Shown piece after piece: positions 1 through 10,624 of a stretch of 64,000 nt of DNA. How positions within the stretch are numbered: the stretch's first letter is position 1; every line of letters starts with the position of its first letter. Source of the DNA: Yamagishiella unicocca (Eukaryota > Chlorophyta > Chlorophyceae > Chlamydomonadales > Volvocaceae). Both the position numbers and the translations under genes were made by a program. The DNA is taken from contig BDSL01000048.1 in the NCBI GenBank assembly GCA_003116995.1, forward strand, positions 1-64,000. The letters run 5' to 3'. A model generated the notes under the pieces. It was not told the DNA's origin. It searched no databases and worked only from the letters and a program-made list of their open reading frames with translations.

Positions 1-227
1 TGGTCAACATAGCATTGAGGCTGTTAGGAGGACTTTATTCAATTGCCTCAAGAAGAGCATACAGCAAAAGATGTAACTGGCATGCAAGGATGCGTGCATC
101 TCTTTGTGAAATCCCATCTCGATATCCCGGCACATAATTGATATATAGTGGGCAGGTACTGTTTCTACAGTTTTAGAGCCAGATTTTATAGCTGACACCA
201 GGCCAGGCGGTTGTTTGCCAGGCAGTC

Positions 228-329
228 TGTAGCAGGTGTTTGACAAATGTATGGCCTTGCAAACACTACCTAAGAGCGTAAAGTGCACTCCCAGCATCTC
301 GAGAAGCCTTTGGCTGCTCGCCTGCTACA
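228..329. mobile_element. Short TIR element, family A
   Basis: The element is about 102 bp and bounded by inverted ends TGTAGCAGGTG and CGCCTGCTACA. It is non-coding and the size of a MITE. It is one base shorter than its counterpart at 10151, within the indel-rich part of copy 1. Confidence 0.6.
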
Positions 330-605
330 ATTGGTATCGAGACCAGCCGATGATACCCCTAGGATCGACCCGCACAGTAAAACTGTTCGGGCGACGCAAT
401 GCGGTCCCTTGTCCTCTAAGAGGAATCGGCAGAGCAAAGTTGACCAATAAGGTTAGATGCTTGAAAAACCCGCAAGGCTAGACACATGCTATGCTGGGGC
501 ATGATGTGACCTGGAGTGATGACCCAGTGCCCAGGGTAGGAGATGGCAAGCACATGCTGGCAAGGCCCGAAGGGACCGAGACGGTTCCCTTCAAAGGGGG
601 GAGAG

Positions 606-693
606 TGTAGCAGGTGGCCCTTGCGAACACTACCTAAGCGCGTAAAGCGCTCTCCCAGCATCTCAAGAAGCCTTTGGCTGCTCGCCTGCTACA
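606..693. mobile_element. Short TIR element, family A (88-bp variant)
   Basis: It has the same inverted ends as the element at 228 and the same interior (CGAACACTACCTAAGCGCG), with a ~15-bp internal loss next to the left end. It lies ~280 bp after the first copy. Confidence 0.6.
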
Positions 694-2570
694 CAGTCCC
701 AGTCCCAGGTGAACAGCGCCATGATCTTCCACAGGCAAAGGCAGTCCCAGGAAACAACACCATTATCTTCCACAGGATAGTTCTTAAAGACGACGCACTG
801 CAACACAACCCTATGCCAGAAGTCAAAGTCTCACCTTCAGCGGCGCAGGAAGCTATCCAGGCCAATTTTGTAACATGTCCATCCATCTTATGTAGAAGGT
901 GTCTCCTGGGCGCGTTCCTTGTGAGAACTCCATGCAATTCCAGGCCCTCCAGATGTAATGAACCCTAGGCTGCACAAAATTCAGTGTGTGGCGCTGGAAG
1001 GCTGGGAAGCGCAGAGGCATTCTAAGTCCCAAGGCTCAGGGTCCAGCCAGCAGCACGGTGAACCTGCAAAGGGCAAATGGTCAACATAGCATTGCGGATC
1101 TGTAAGGACCTTATTGCATTGCCTCAAGAAGAGCGCGCAGTAAAAGATGCAACCCGCATGCAAGGAAACACAAACATCTATAAGGCACATCCCAACGCAT
1201 AATTCATAAACAATGTTCAGGCACCGTATCTTCTACAGTTTCATAGCCAGGTTTTAAGCCTAACGCGGTGAGCACTCGCCAAACATTGTTATTATCTCCA
1301 CAGGATAAACCATAAAGACGTTACACTGTGCCACAAGCCTGTGCTAAAAGTGAAAGCCTCACCTTCAGCGGCGCAGGAAACTGTCTAGGCCAAACGGTGA
1401 AGCATGGGTTGCATCCGTCTTTTTGCCAGTAGCTGGCATCTCCTGAGCGCTATGCTGTGACAGCTCCTCGCGATCCCAAGTCCTCGATTGGTTATATAGA
1501 GTGAGCATAAAACAGAAGGTAGCGCTGTGAATAAGAGGCATCCAGGGTCCCAAAGGAAGTCCAGCCAGCAGCAGCACCGTGAACCTGCACAACAATAGTA
1601 TCGGTGTGAGATCGTAAAAAAATTTCATTCCTTGACAAAGTGCGTTGCCTCGAGAAGACGAAGCAGTAAAATGTGCAACCGACATGCAAGGAACAGCACG
1701 CATCTCTTGGCCGAATTCCAATTCATAACTGAGAATAATATAATGGTATCGTTCGCTCTCTACTTTGAAGCCATGTTTCATGCCGCACGCCCCGCCAGGC
1801 GGGGAGCGCGTGCCGAAATTCGATCATTTTCTAACCCAGAATACCCTTTAAGACAATACATTATGCAACAACAAAAAAGGTAAAGCCTCACCTGTAGAGG
1901 CGGACCAGCCCAACGTCGAAACATGCAACCCCATCCATCATTTTGCCCGCAGAGGGCGTCTCCTGAGGACTTCCCTGGTCAGAGCTCCACGCGATTCCAG
2001 GCTCTCGAGATGTCGTCAAGGTTCCGCGAAGGAGTCAGGGTGCAGTGCTGCAGGGACGAGGCGTGGAGCAAATCTAAGACTCAAGGTTACGAAGCTATTG
2101 TGTGTACAATAATTTTTAATTTGTAGTGCAGCAAAGCGTAGTTAGTTTGACGACTCTGCACGTAATGAGCTTGGGCGTTTGGGAACCAATGGGGACTAGC
2201 GAACGTTGCACCACCGTACCTGGAATCGCCGCACAGCGACCAACATATAGCTGCTGCAGCATAGTGGACATATTTTGTATCCAATACTATTTCGCGTTCC
2301 ATGAGCCTCCCGACTCTGGGCATTCCATGAGCCGCCTGACTCTGGGCAACGCGACAATTAAGTGATCATCCGAACGCTGCCAACAAAACAACATGGATAC
2401 GTCAATCGCTTGCGTTGTGATTGCTGAACCCTTGCGGCACTGGAGGGCCTGAGCGGCTCCTGCCAGATGCTCATCGTGGGCCTGTTTTCCTTTTTCCCCG
2501 TTCCTCGTTGTTTCTGTTGCCACCGTGTTGTTCGATCTGCCTGGGGCGCCGTCTGCCCGGTTTTTTTTAA

Positions 2571-2629
2571 TTGTTTAAGCGGAATGCGAGTATTACAGGG
2601 GCTACAAGCGCGGAAGCGCAACCAGGCGG
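2571..2629. repeat. 59-bp module repeated about 960 bp downstream
   Basis: The module begins TTTAAGCGGAATGCGAG and ends near GGCGGGCC. It reappears at about 3532 (12537 and 13497 in copy 2). The second instance carries an 11-bp insertion. Function is unknown; this looks like a dispersed repeat fragment duplicated inside the unit. Confidence 0.6.
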
Positions 2630-2871
2630 GCCCAATGGGCCAGGCAACAACACGGATCACCGGACGAGGTCAAACCACTCCTCGCTGGCGAGGCCGACAG
2701 GAAAACCGAAAGGGCCTCGCCTAATAGGAAAGCGCGCTTACCACGCCCACCACGAGCCACCAACACCAAGCCTGCAGCGATGTGCGAGCGCGCATCGGGG
2801 GGGGCCAAAAAGCCCAGGCCGCTAGTCAGGCCAAGAAACAAGATCAGCGCCGACTAGGGAAAGCGTGTCTA

Positions 2872-3159
2872 GGGATGAGAGGTGGCGGGTTCCGATGTTT
2901 GCATCCATGCGGCGCTCCACTGGTTCGTCGGGTGCTGGGCTGTTAGGTTGGTTGGTGGCCAGTTCCTGATAGGGGAGCCTCTAGTGCAAATTCCCCCTGG
3001 GGTGCTGGCTGCTGCTCTGTATGCCTACGGCCTGTCAACTTGGTGTTCTGGTGGTTTGCCTTTGTTTCGGTGCATGTTGGTATTTGTTTCCTCCATCTTG
3101 TTCAGTGTCAGGCGATGTGCCCAATGGTTCTACTCTTGGTCTGGAACCGTTACAACAAC
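2872..3159 (+). mobile_element. LINE 3'-UTR fragment in array copy 1
   Basis: About 288 bp closely matches 28938-29229, the stretch directly after the LINE ORF stop, and both end in GTTACAACAA. No LINE coding sequence precedes it here, so it is an extreme 5' truncation or a captured tail. It is T/G-rich and creates spurious hydrophobic ORFs on the plus strand. Confidence 0.8.
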
Positions 3160-4164
3160 GAGCCACCAAAACCAATCCTGCAACCTGGGTGAGAGTCACC
3201 ACAGCAAGTCAGCAACGGGTCCATGGCCATCACACAGAACCGAGCCATCGAGTCCATTGCCTCCACAGGAACCGAGCCTTCAGCATGGGCAAGACCACGA
3301 GCACGGAGCCGTCTGTGAGGTGTAGCGAGAGGAGGAGCCACAGCCCGATTGAGGACCATCAGCAGAGGCGCCAGCGCTGCCGAGCACCAGAGCGTGCCCA
3401 AGATCCAGCAGCCAGTACCAGAGAGGGTGAAAGACAAGAGACGATGGAGAGCAGAGACTGCGCCACAAGCGGACTGAAAGTTGCACGGCCCAATGACGAG
3501 GTCCAAAAAAGAGGACAAGGACCACGGCATTTAAGCAGAATGCGAGTATTACAGGGAGCCAGAACGGCTACACCGCGGGCCTGATCGGCCAGACCACGAC
3601 ACAGATCACTGAGCAAAAGAGCCCGCCTGCACCGGCCGGGAAGGGGCAAAAGCCGAAGGCAGCCAAACACGAGGACATGGAGAAGGCAGCACGCACAACT
3701 CAAAGGACGGGAGGAGCACAAGCGCGTCCAGAAAACACGAAACACCTGCACCAAGCTAGCAGCGAGATGTGAGGAGGAGCGCGACCTGGCAAAATGGGGG
3801 CCAAACCCATAGCCCAAAAGCACCCACAAAAGAAAGCAGAGCGGGGGCCCCAGGCCCCACAACACAAAAAACGCCCACAAAACCGCACCCGGGAGTCAAT
3901 TGTAGCGGGATTTTCCCCATCCCAGCCCGTATAAAACTACCGCCGATGCCGAATAAACTGTTCGTATTTCGGCCAGAAGAATTGCACACATGGAACGCCG
4001 AACCACATGGCCGATTGCACCACGGACACCCCTAAAAGGCAAAAAGCGAGTGTCGGTAAGCCGCGCGAAGGATGCTCGTCATGCCAATCCCTGCTCTAAA
4101 ATGCCAATACCGTATGTGCCATGGCCCATGGCCCCATGGGTCGGGACAGCATTGTGCCCGTAAT

Positions 4165-4196
4165 GCGTATTAATACGCAGAGAATACTCGAGTATT
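4165..4196. repeat. Twin adjacent 14-bp palindromes (copy 1)
   Basis: GCGTATTAATACGC (4165-4178) and AATACTCGAGTATT (4183-4196) are both perfect palindromes separated by 4 bp. They sit just left of the G-rich duplication, close to the point where copy 3 of the array ends. Confidence 0.8.
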
Positions 4197-4231
4197 AATA
4201 CGCGAATACGCGCCAGGAAAGTCGCTAACGC

Positions 4232-5371
4232 GTCCAGCGATGCAATGGCCAGCGTGCCCGTACGGCGTCCATACGGCGTCGTTGTGCGACGTTAAGTGCC
4301 AGGTCAGATCATACGCGTGCCCTGGTCGGTCGATGACCCCACAGCCTACCCCACGGCGTAACGCACCTGTGGCGGTGGCGGTGGTGGCGGTGGTGGCGGA
4401 GAAGGTGGAGGAGGCGGCAGCGGTGCCAGGCGGCGGCGGGGCCGGTGGTGGTAGAGGGGTGGCAGGGCTGGCGGTGGCGCGGGGGCAGAGGAGGCGGTGG
4501 CGGCGGGGCAGAGGAGGCGGTGGCGGTGTGCTAGGTGACGGCGGGGCCGGCGGTGGTGGCGGGGGCGGTACTGGCGGTGGCGGCGACGGTGGGAAACGTC
4601 GCAGGAAACCAAAGACACCGATCGCCAACCAGCAGGCGTCGCACGTTGTCGCAAGGCTCGCGAGCACGGCCTTGACCCGAGTATGATGACTGGCCGTGTT
4701 ACCAGCCAGGACGCAACGGGACCACCGCCAATCGGCGAGCACGGGGCAGGGTCGACGTCGGGGTCGGGGTTGGCGGGGGTCGCGGAGGCGGCATTGTCTG
4801 CGGCTGGGGCGGGGGCATGGGCTGCGGCCTGCGAATGGCGGGTGGAGGAGACGGGATGGGGAGACAGGTCCGTCCAGCGGTGCAATTGCAAGTGTGTCGT
4901 GCCGTTAATTGCCCGGGTCTGCGGACCCGTCCAGCGATGCAATGGCCAGCGTGCCCGTACGGCGTCCGTACGGCGTCGTTGTGCGACGTTAAGTGCCAGG
5001 TCAGATCATACGCGTGCCCTGGTCGGTCGATGACCCCACAGCCTACCCCACCGGCGGAACGCACCTGTGGCGGGTGGCGGTGGTGGCGGTGGTGGCGGAG
5101 AAGGTGGAGGAGGCGGCAGCGGTGTGCCAGGCGGCGGCGGGGCCGGTGGTGGGTAGAGGGGGTGGCAGGGCTGGCGGTGGCGGCGGGGGCAGTACTGGCG
5201 GTGGCGGCGGGGCAGAGGAGGCGGTGGCGGCGGGGCAGAGGAGGCGGTGGCGGGTGTGCTAGGTGACGGCGGGGCCGGCGGTGGTGGCGGGGGCGGTACT
5301 GGCGGTGGCGGCGACGGTGGGAAACGTCGCAGGAAACCAAAGACACCGATCGCCAACCAGCTGCTGCCCTG
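4232..5371. repeat. Duplicated block with (GGC/GGT)n minisatellite (copy 1)
   Basis: Two direct repeats start at 4232 and 4929. Each has a unique ~130-bp lead and then a long G-rich run of GGCGGT-type units ending near GATCGCCAACCAG. On the minus strand the run encodes polyproline with serines, but the frame is broken here by indels that copy 2 lacks. The G tracts could form quadruplexes. I treat it as a repeat, not a gene. Confidence 0.8.
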
Positions 5372-5569
5372 CGTTATCCCGTCGTTCTGCAACGTCGAGC
5401 AGCAGGTGGTACCTGGATCAGCGGTTGCAACATGGTAATAAGGCCCGCCCACTTCCCCGCATCCGTTCAGGTGCATCAACAAGAACACACCTGACACCTG
5501 CAGACGGGACGGGCGATGCAGGGCGGCTGCGTGGTAGAGGGGCGTCGGCAAGGGTGACGTTGCTACCAC

Positions 5570-6756
5570 CCTCCCACCCACCCATACTTGTAGCAGTCGC
5601 ACTCTCCGTGCCCTAGGGGGGGGGGAGAGGGTGCAGGGGGGTGGAACGAGGGTCGAGCTTGCTGTTGGCAGTTCGCAGTGTGGGGTAGGTCAACATATGT
5701 AATACTTCAGGCCCGATCCATACCCTAACCGATTCATACGCTGGCCATGGCACCTCATATGTGTCAGCAATAGCCAGGGCTAGTGCGATGAAGGTAGCTC
5801 GGAACATGTCCCGATGGCCACAATAAATCATAATGATTTCAACACTCGCATCGTATCATAACACTATCTTGTTGGCAAATACAGGATACTAGTATCATAT
5901 GGTCTTCTTACTGGCTTCTGCCAAATAGCGTTGTTACATGTGCAAGTGGTTATGTACGGCATCGTAGCCTGTCTACGCCAATATGGACAACCAATACCTC
6001 TTATCCAGTAACACCGCACTTTTCTCTGGCGATGGTGGCGGAGGAGGGCTGGACGGAGGCGGCTGGGGGTGGGGGTGGTAGCGGGGGCCGGGAACAGCGG
6101 GTGCGGCGTGGGCGTGGGCGGGGGCACGAGCAGCAGGGCCGGGGCGGCGGCGGCGTGGGGGGGTGGGGGCTGCGGCGTGGCTGGCAGCGAGGATGGCGGT
6201 AGTAGGAGGGAAGACAGGGAGGGCTGGGCGGTGGGGCAATCATTCCATCCAACATATCCTGCGCCTCTGGCCACAACCTCAACCCTCGACCCTCGTTCCC
6301 ACCCCTGCACCCTCCCACCCACCCATACTTGTAGCAGTCGCACTCTCCGTGCCCTAGGGGGGGGGGGGAAGAGGGTGCAGGGGGGTGGAACGAGGGTCGA
6401 GCTTGCTGTTGGCGGGGGTGGGGTAGGTCAACATATGTAATACTTCAGGCCCGATCCATACCCTAACCGATTCATACGCTGGCCATGGCACCTCATATGT
6501 GTCAGCAATAGCCAGGGCTAGTGCGATGAAGGTAGCTCGGAACATGTCCCGATGGCCACAATAAATCATAATGATTTCAACACTCGCATCGTATCATAAC
6601 ACTATCTTGTTGGCAAATACAGGATACTAGTATCATATGTTCTTCTTACTGGCTTCTGCCAAATAGCGTTGTTACATGCGCAAGTGGTTGTGTATGGCAG
6701 CGTAGCCTGTCTACGCCAATCTGGACAACCAATACCTCTTATCCAGTACCACCACG
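5570..6756. repeat. ~448-bp direct duplication (copy 1)
   Basis: Two near-identical blocks start at about 5570 and 6309 with ACCCTCCCACCCACCCATAC. They include a CCTAGGGGGGGG run and end near CTCTTATCCAGTA. A G-rich spacer of ~290 bp separates them. No convincing gene is seen. Confidence 0.8.
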
Positions 6757-7172
6757 CCTTTCTCAGCAGCAGATGTGGTGATGTTGTTGGCGCCTGTGGC
6801 CCACATTCCGGGGCTCGGTGGCCGCCAGAAGGAAGGGATCAAGGCGGGAACAGATGAATGAAACAGAATGAAGGCCTTATGAGCTCAACATGATAATTTA
6901 TATGGCCTTGTTTGCCTGACACCCAGTTGCAGCCCTTCCTTGCTCACCGTGCTAAGAGGACAAGGCAGGCCTGGCTTCACCTACACTTGTATGTCAAAAA
7001 GCAAATGAGGTGTTAGACGTACACGGACGAGGACTCATCAGCTGTGGCATGAAGACAGCATATTACAATCGTAAAGTAGTCGGCATCGGTTCCGTGTACA
7101 GAACAAATTGCAAGATAACGCAGATGTCACTGTAGTTCATGTGTGTATTCGGCATGTGGCTAACCTTAATTA

Positions 7173-7781
7173 CTAGGACAAGTTCAGGTGTGTACGCAAT
7201 AGCCCTGCGTAACCCTTCTGTGTCAGAAAGGAATTGGGTGATGCCGCGTGGAAGAATAGCGACCCTACTTCAATCCATATCAACCCCTCAAAAACACAAT
7301 CCTGTGGCCACTTCTTCGCCTTCTTGGGGTGCAGCCAGGCCTCCTGCTTGAATTCGCCTGGCTGGTCAGGATCTGGAATGTCACGTACAACCCCCCAGCG
7401 ATGGGACTCTGCATTAAAGACAACGTCCCAGTCGCTGTCATCCCCTTGCTCGGGCAGTCCAGCTTTGTGCCCTACATCATTAAGGACCCAAAAGGCATCA
7501 CGTGCCTTCAGGCGTCCAGTTGCCAGCTGCTGCATCTTAACCGGGGATGCAGCAATCCACTGGCCTGCAGGGCTATCACCAGGGACCGTGTACATCGAAT
7601 ACACATTTGATGCACCCGTGTCAACATCGCCCGGGGCCTTTGATAGCTGCATCACACGGCCAGCCTTGATGTTGGGCTGCTTGAGCACGGCCTTGTCCAG
7701 CGGTAATCCGCTATCTTGGACAACCCACACTGCATCTGTTCCGCAGGCAAGCCTGTGCGTTACGATGCTCCCGACAGACAT
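7173..7781 (-). CDS. Unrecognised 202-aa ORF inside the array unit (copy 1)
   Basis: This is an open 202-codon minus-strand frame with balanced, non-repetitive composition (for example DDSDWDVVFNAESHRWGVV). That makes it more protein-like than its 197-codon antisense partner. A possible 3' splice site (CCTTGCAG) lies ~20 bases upstream of the ATG, so a 5' exon or 5'-UTR intron is possible. A GTAGGG after codons for IWIE could be a donor, so the true C-terminus may differ. I recognise no domain, signal peptide or membrane segment. The identical frame occurs at 17174-17782. It could be a multicopy subtelomeric gene or a decayed retroelement gene; the sequence does not decide. Confidence 0.45.
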   Translation of the reverse strand: MSVGSIVTHRLACGTDAVWVVQDSGLPLDKAVLKQPNIKAGRVMQLSKAPGDVDTGASNVYSMYTVPGDSPAGQWIAASPVKMQQLATGRLKARDAFWVLNDVGHKAGLPEQGDDSDWDVVFNAESHRWGVVRDIPDPDQPGEFKQEAWLHPKKAKKWPQDCVFEGLIWIEVGSLFFHAASPNSFLTQKGYAGLLRTHLNLS

Positions 7782-8057
7782 TATTCCTCAGATCCTGCAA
7801 GGCAAGGATGGTGTGAAAGTAAGTTAGAACCGATTATGACCGGTGAAGCAAGCAGTAACATGCAGAAACACGACCGTCGCTGTCAATCGGCCCAATGCGT
7901 CGATTGGACAGCCGCCTTGGCCTCTTCTTAAACTACGAGGGCAGGTCCCCTAACTTATCTTGTCGGCTCTGTACATCATATGATAATGGGATGCTTCACG
8001 GTGGATATGGAGACGTATGGCGGTTGCTCGCCTCGCTGAATGGCCCGGTCGCGGTCC

Positions 8058-8111
8058 CCCTAAAACCCTAAAACCCTAAAACCCTAAAACCCTAAAACCC
8101 TAAAACCCTAA
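8058..8111 (+). repeat. Interstitial telomere tract, copy 1
   Basis: Six perfect CCCTAAAA repeats (8058-8105) plus a partial CCCTAA. This is the C-rich strand of the TTTTAGGG telomere typical of Chlamydomonas and its relatives. On the plus strand this orientation is that of a left chromosome end. The tract is short and internal, with unique unit sequence on both sides. Confidence 0.95.
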
Positions 8112-8739
8112 GCAACTGGACTGGCTACCCAGTAATGACTGTGTTCCCAAGTTCCCAAGAATAACTGGCTAGCCTTATGTCCCCACAGAATACTGCCAAA
8201 AATCACTCCAAGCCCATGGTACCCGGACAGATGGATAGAAGCTCGATGTGTACACCACTCACAAGGTGGGAACACGGCCTGAAATGCTGGGAACATGGTC
8301 ATGTCACACACCATGTTCCCACCAATTACCCTGTCTGTCAGCAGGCACCTTGCAGATGGTTTCCATGTAACCCACACATTGGTTTGCTAAGCAATGCTCT
8401 GGCCTACCATAACATGGGCAAGTCAGTTAGACGTCATGGTACTTACCATGAGCCATATGCACCCAGAACTGGTGCATGCAGACATTTAATGTTGGCCTCC
8501 TCTTACACTCCTGCCACTTATCCTTTGCATGTGTGACAAAACAGCCCTGCTGTTGTCACACACACCTGGCTAAGCAACCGGCCTGCAGTTATCACTAGAG
8601 CTCTAGACAAACAAATGGCATATATAGATGCACAGAGGGGCCCCACCCTTTTACTGGCGTCACTTGAAGCTGATACCCATTGTATCCTACACTTTTTACA
8701 GACAGTTTTTATGCATAGGTGGTGACTGCCTGCCAAACA

Positions 8740-9138
8740 ATGCCACAATCTTCCACAGGATATAGTTCCTAAAGACGATGCACTGCACCACAAGTGTTTG
8801 CCACAAGTTCAAACCTCACCTTCAGCTGCGCAGGAAGCTGTCCATGGCCAAGCTTGGATGTCACTCCCTCTTACTGCAGCAGAGGGTGTCTCCTGGATGC
8901 TCCACACAAGAGCTCCACACAATTCCAGGCCCTCCAGATGTAATCAACCGTAGTCCTCACAAGATTTAGTGCGTGGTGCCGCAAGGTTTGGAAGTCCCAA
9001 CACTCACGGTCCAGCCACCAGCACTGTGAACCTGCAAAAGGCAAATGGTCAACATAGCATTGAGGTTGTTAGGAGGACTTTATTCTATTGCCTCAAGCAG
9101 AGCGTGCAGCAAAAGATGTACCCAGCATGCAAGGAGAC
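8740..9138. repeat. Diverged ~0.5-kb module family, instance within copy 1
   Basis: It contains the family marks: a CTTCCACAGGAT box, a CTCACCTTCAGC box with GCAGGAAGCTGTCC, CCAGATGTAAT, CCAGCACTGTGAACCTGCAA and GGTCAACATAGCATTGAG. Related modules lie at about 9596, 10690, 11231 and 11775. Spacing is irregular because TIR elements interrupt them. They are non-coding, old tandem duplications inside the larger unit. Confidence 0.65.
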
Positions 9139-9241
9139 TGTAGCAGGTGTACGACAAAGGTACGGTCCTTGCGAACACTACCTAAGCGCGTAAAGTGCAC
9201 TCCCAGCACCTCGAGAAGCCTTTGGCTGCTCACCTGCTACA
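9139..9241. mobile_element. Short TIR element, family A
   Basis: This 103-bp copy has ends TGTAGCAGGTG and CACCTGCTACA, the best inverted match among the copies. It is followed closely by a family B element. Confidence 0.65.
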
Positions 9242-9256
9242 ATTGGTCTTGATACC

Positions 9257-9373
9257 AAATTGTAGTAAGCCTGCGACAGAAGCATACCTTAGGTTCCACC
9301 AACACGCTTCCGACAGTCGCCAGCAGGATCTCTACCACGAAGGTAAGCTTCTGTCGCACACTTACTACAATTT
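9257..9373. mobile_element. Short TIR element, family B (117 bp)
   Basis: The left end AAATTGTAGTAAGCCTGCG and the right end (reverse complement AAATTGTAGTAAGTGTGCG) continue into a shared GACAGAAGC. This gives 27-bp inverted ends with two mismatches. The element is non-coding, MITE-sized, and followed by a duplicated fragment of family A's right end (CCTTTGGCTGCTCGCCTG). No clear target-site duplication was assigned. Confidence 0.65.
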
Positions 9374-10150
9374 GTAGTAAGCCTTTGGCTGCTCGCCTGC
9401 TACAGAGACGCACACATCTCTTTGTGAAATCCCTTCTCGATATCTCAGCACATAATTAATACATAGTGGGCAGGTACCGCTTCTTCTACAGTTTTAGAGC
9501 CAGATTTTATGCCTAACACCAGGCCAGGCGGTTGTTTGCCAGGCAGTCCCAGGCAAACACCGCCATTATCTTCCACAATCAGTCCCAGGCGAGCAACGCC
9601 ATTATCTTCCTCAGGATAGTTCATAATGATGACGCACTGCACCACAACCCTATGCCAGAAGTCAAAAGTCTCACCTTCAGCGGTGCAGGAAGCTGTCCAG
9701 GCCAACTTTGTAACATGTCCATCCATCTTGTGTAGAAGGTGTCTTCTGGGCGTGTTCCTTGAGAGAATTCCATGCAATTCCAGGCCCTCCGGATGTAATA
9801 AACCCCCAGGCCGCACAAAATTCAGTGTGCAGCACTGCAAGGTTTGGAAGCGGGGAAGCACACGAAGTCCCAACACTCACGGTCCAGCCACCAGCACTGT
9901 GAACCTGCAAAGGGCAAATGGTCAACATAGCATTGAGGCTGTTAGGAGGACTTTATTCAATTGCCTCAAGAAGAGCATACAGCAAAAGATGTAACTGGCA
10001 TGCAAGGAGATGCGTGCATCTCTTTGTGAAATCCCATCTCGATATCCCGGCACATAATTGATATATAGTGGGCAGGTACTGTTTCTTCTACAGTTTTAGA
10101 GCCAGATTTTATAGCTGACACCAGGCCAGGCGGTTGTTTGCCAGGCAGTC

Positions 10151-10253
10151 TGTAGCAGGTGTTTGACAAATGTATGGCCCTTGCAAACACTACCTAAGAG
10201 CGTAAAGTGCACTCCCAGCATCTCGAGAAGCCTTTGGCTGCTCGCCTGCTACA
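10151..10253. mobile_element. Short TIR element, family A
   Basis: This 103-bp element has ends TGTAGCAGGTG and CGCCTGCTACA. It corresponds to 228-329 and 20152-20254. Confidence 0.65.
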
Positions 10254-10536
10254 ATTGGTATCGAGACCAGCCGATGATACCCTAAGGTCCTAGGATCGAC
10301 CCGCACAGTAAAACTGTTCGGGCGACGCAATGCGGTCCCTTGTCCTCTAAGAGGAATCGGCAGAGCAAAGTTGACCAATAAGGTTAGATGCTTGAAAAAC
10401 CCGCAAGGCTAGACACATGCTATGCTGGGGCATGATGTGACCTGGAGTGATGACCCAGTGCCCAGGGTAGGAGATGGCAAGCACATGCTGGCAAGGCCCG
10501 AAGGGACCGAGACGGTTCCCTTCAAAGGGGGGAGAG

Positions 10537-10624
10537 TGTAGCAGGTGGCCCTTGCGAACACTACCTAAGCGCGTAAAGCGCTCTCCCAGCATCTCAAGAA
10601 GCCTTTGGCTGCTCGCCTGCTACA
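10537..10624. mobile_element. Short TIR element, family A (88-bp variant)
   Basis: It has the same ends with a ~15-bp internal loss. It pairs with the element at 10151 to flank a 283-bp stretch that contains no convincing gene. Confidence 0.6.

Larger units (their letters stand above)
1..9918. repeat. Array copy 1, with many small deletions in its first ~6 kb
   Basis: This copy matches copy 2 exactly from about 6080 onward. Positions 1-6080 are 83 bp shorter overall than copy 2. The differences are mostly short losses inside small repeats: GAGATG to GATG near 100, CTTCTT to CTT near 160, CCC to CC near 257, plus a 17-bp loss near 3573. Substitutions are scarce. This pattern suggests uncorrected long-read consensus at a contig edge rather than natural divergence. 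Confidence 0.85.

Noticed and set aside
2882..3325. Hydrophobic plus-strand ORF resembling a membrane protein
   Set aside because: It lies in the T/G-rich LINE 3' UTR fragment, where such ORFs arise by composition. The same sequence follows the LINE stop codon at 28922.
7234..7827. 197-codon plus-strand ORF opposite the 202-codon ORF
   Set aside because: Ser/Pro/Thr-rich composition without protein-like patterning. It is the antisense shadow of the better minus-strand frame.
8058..8111. True chromosome end
   Set aside because: Unit sequence continues on both sides and the tract has only six repeats, so it is interstitial.
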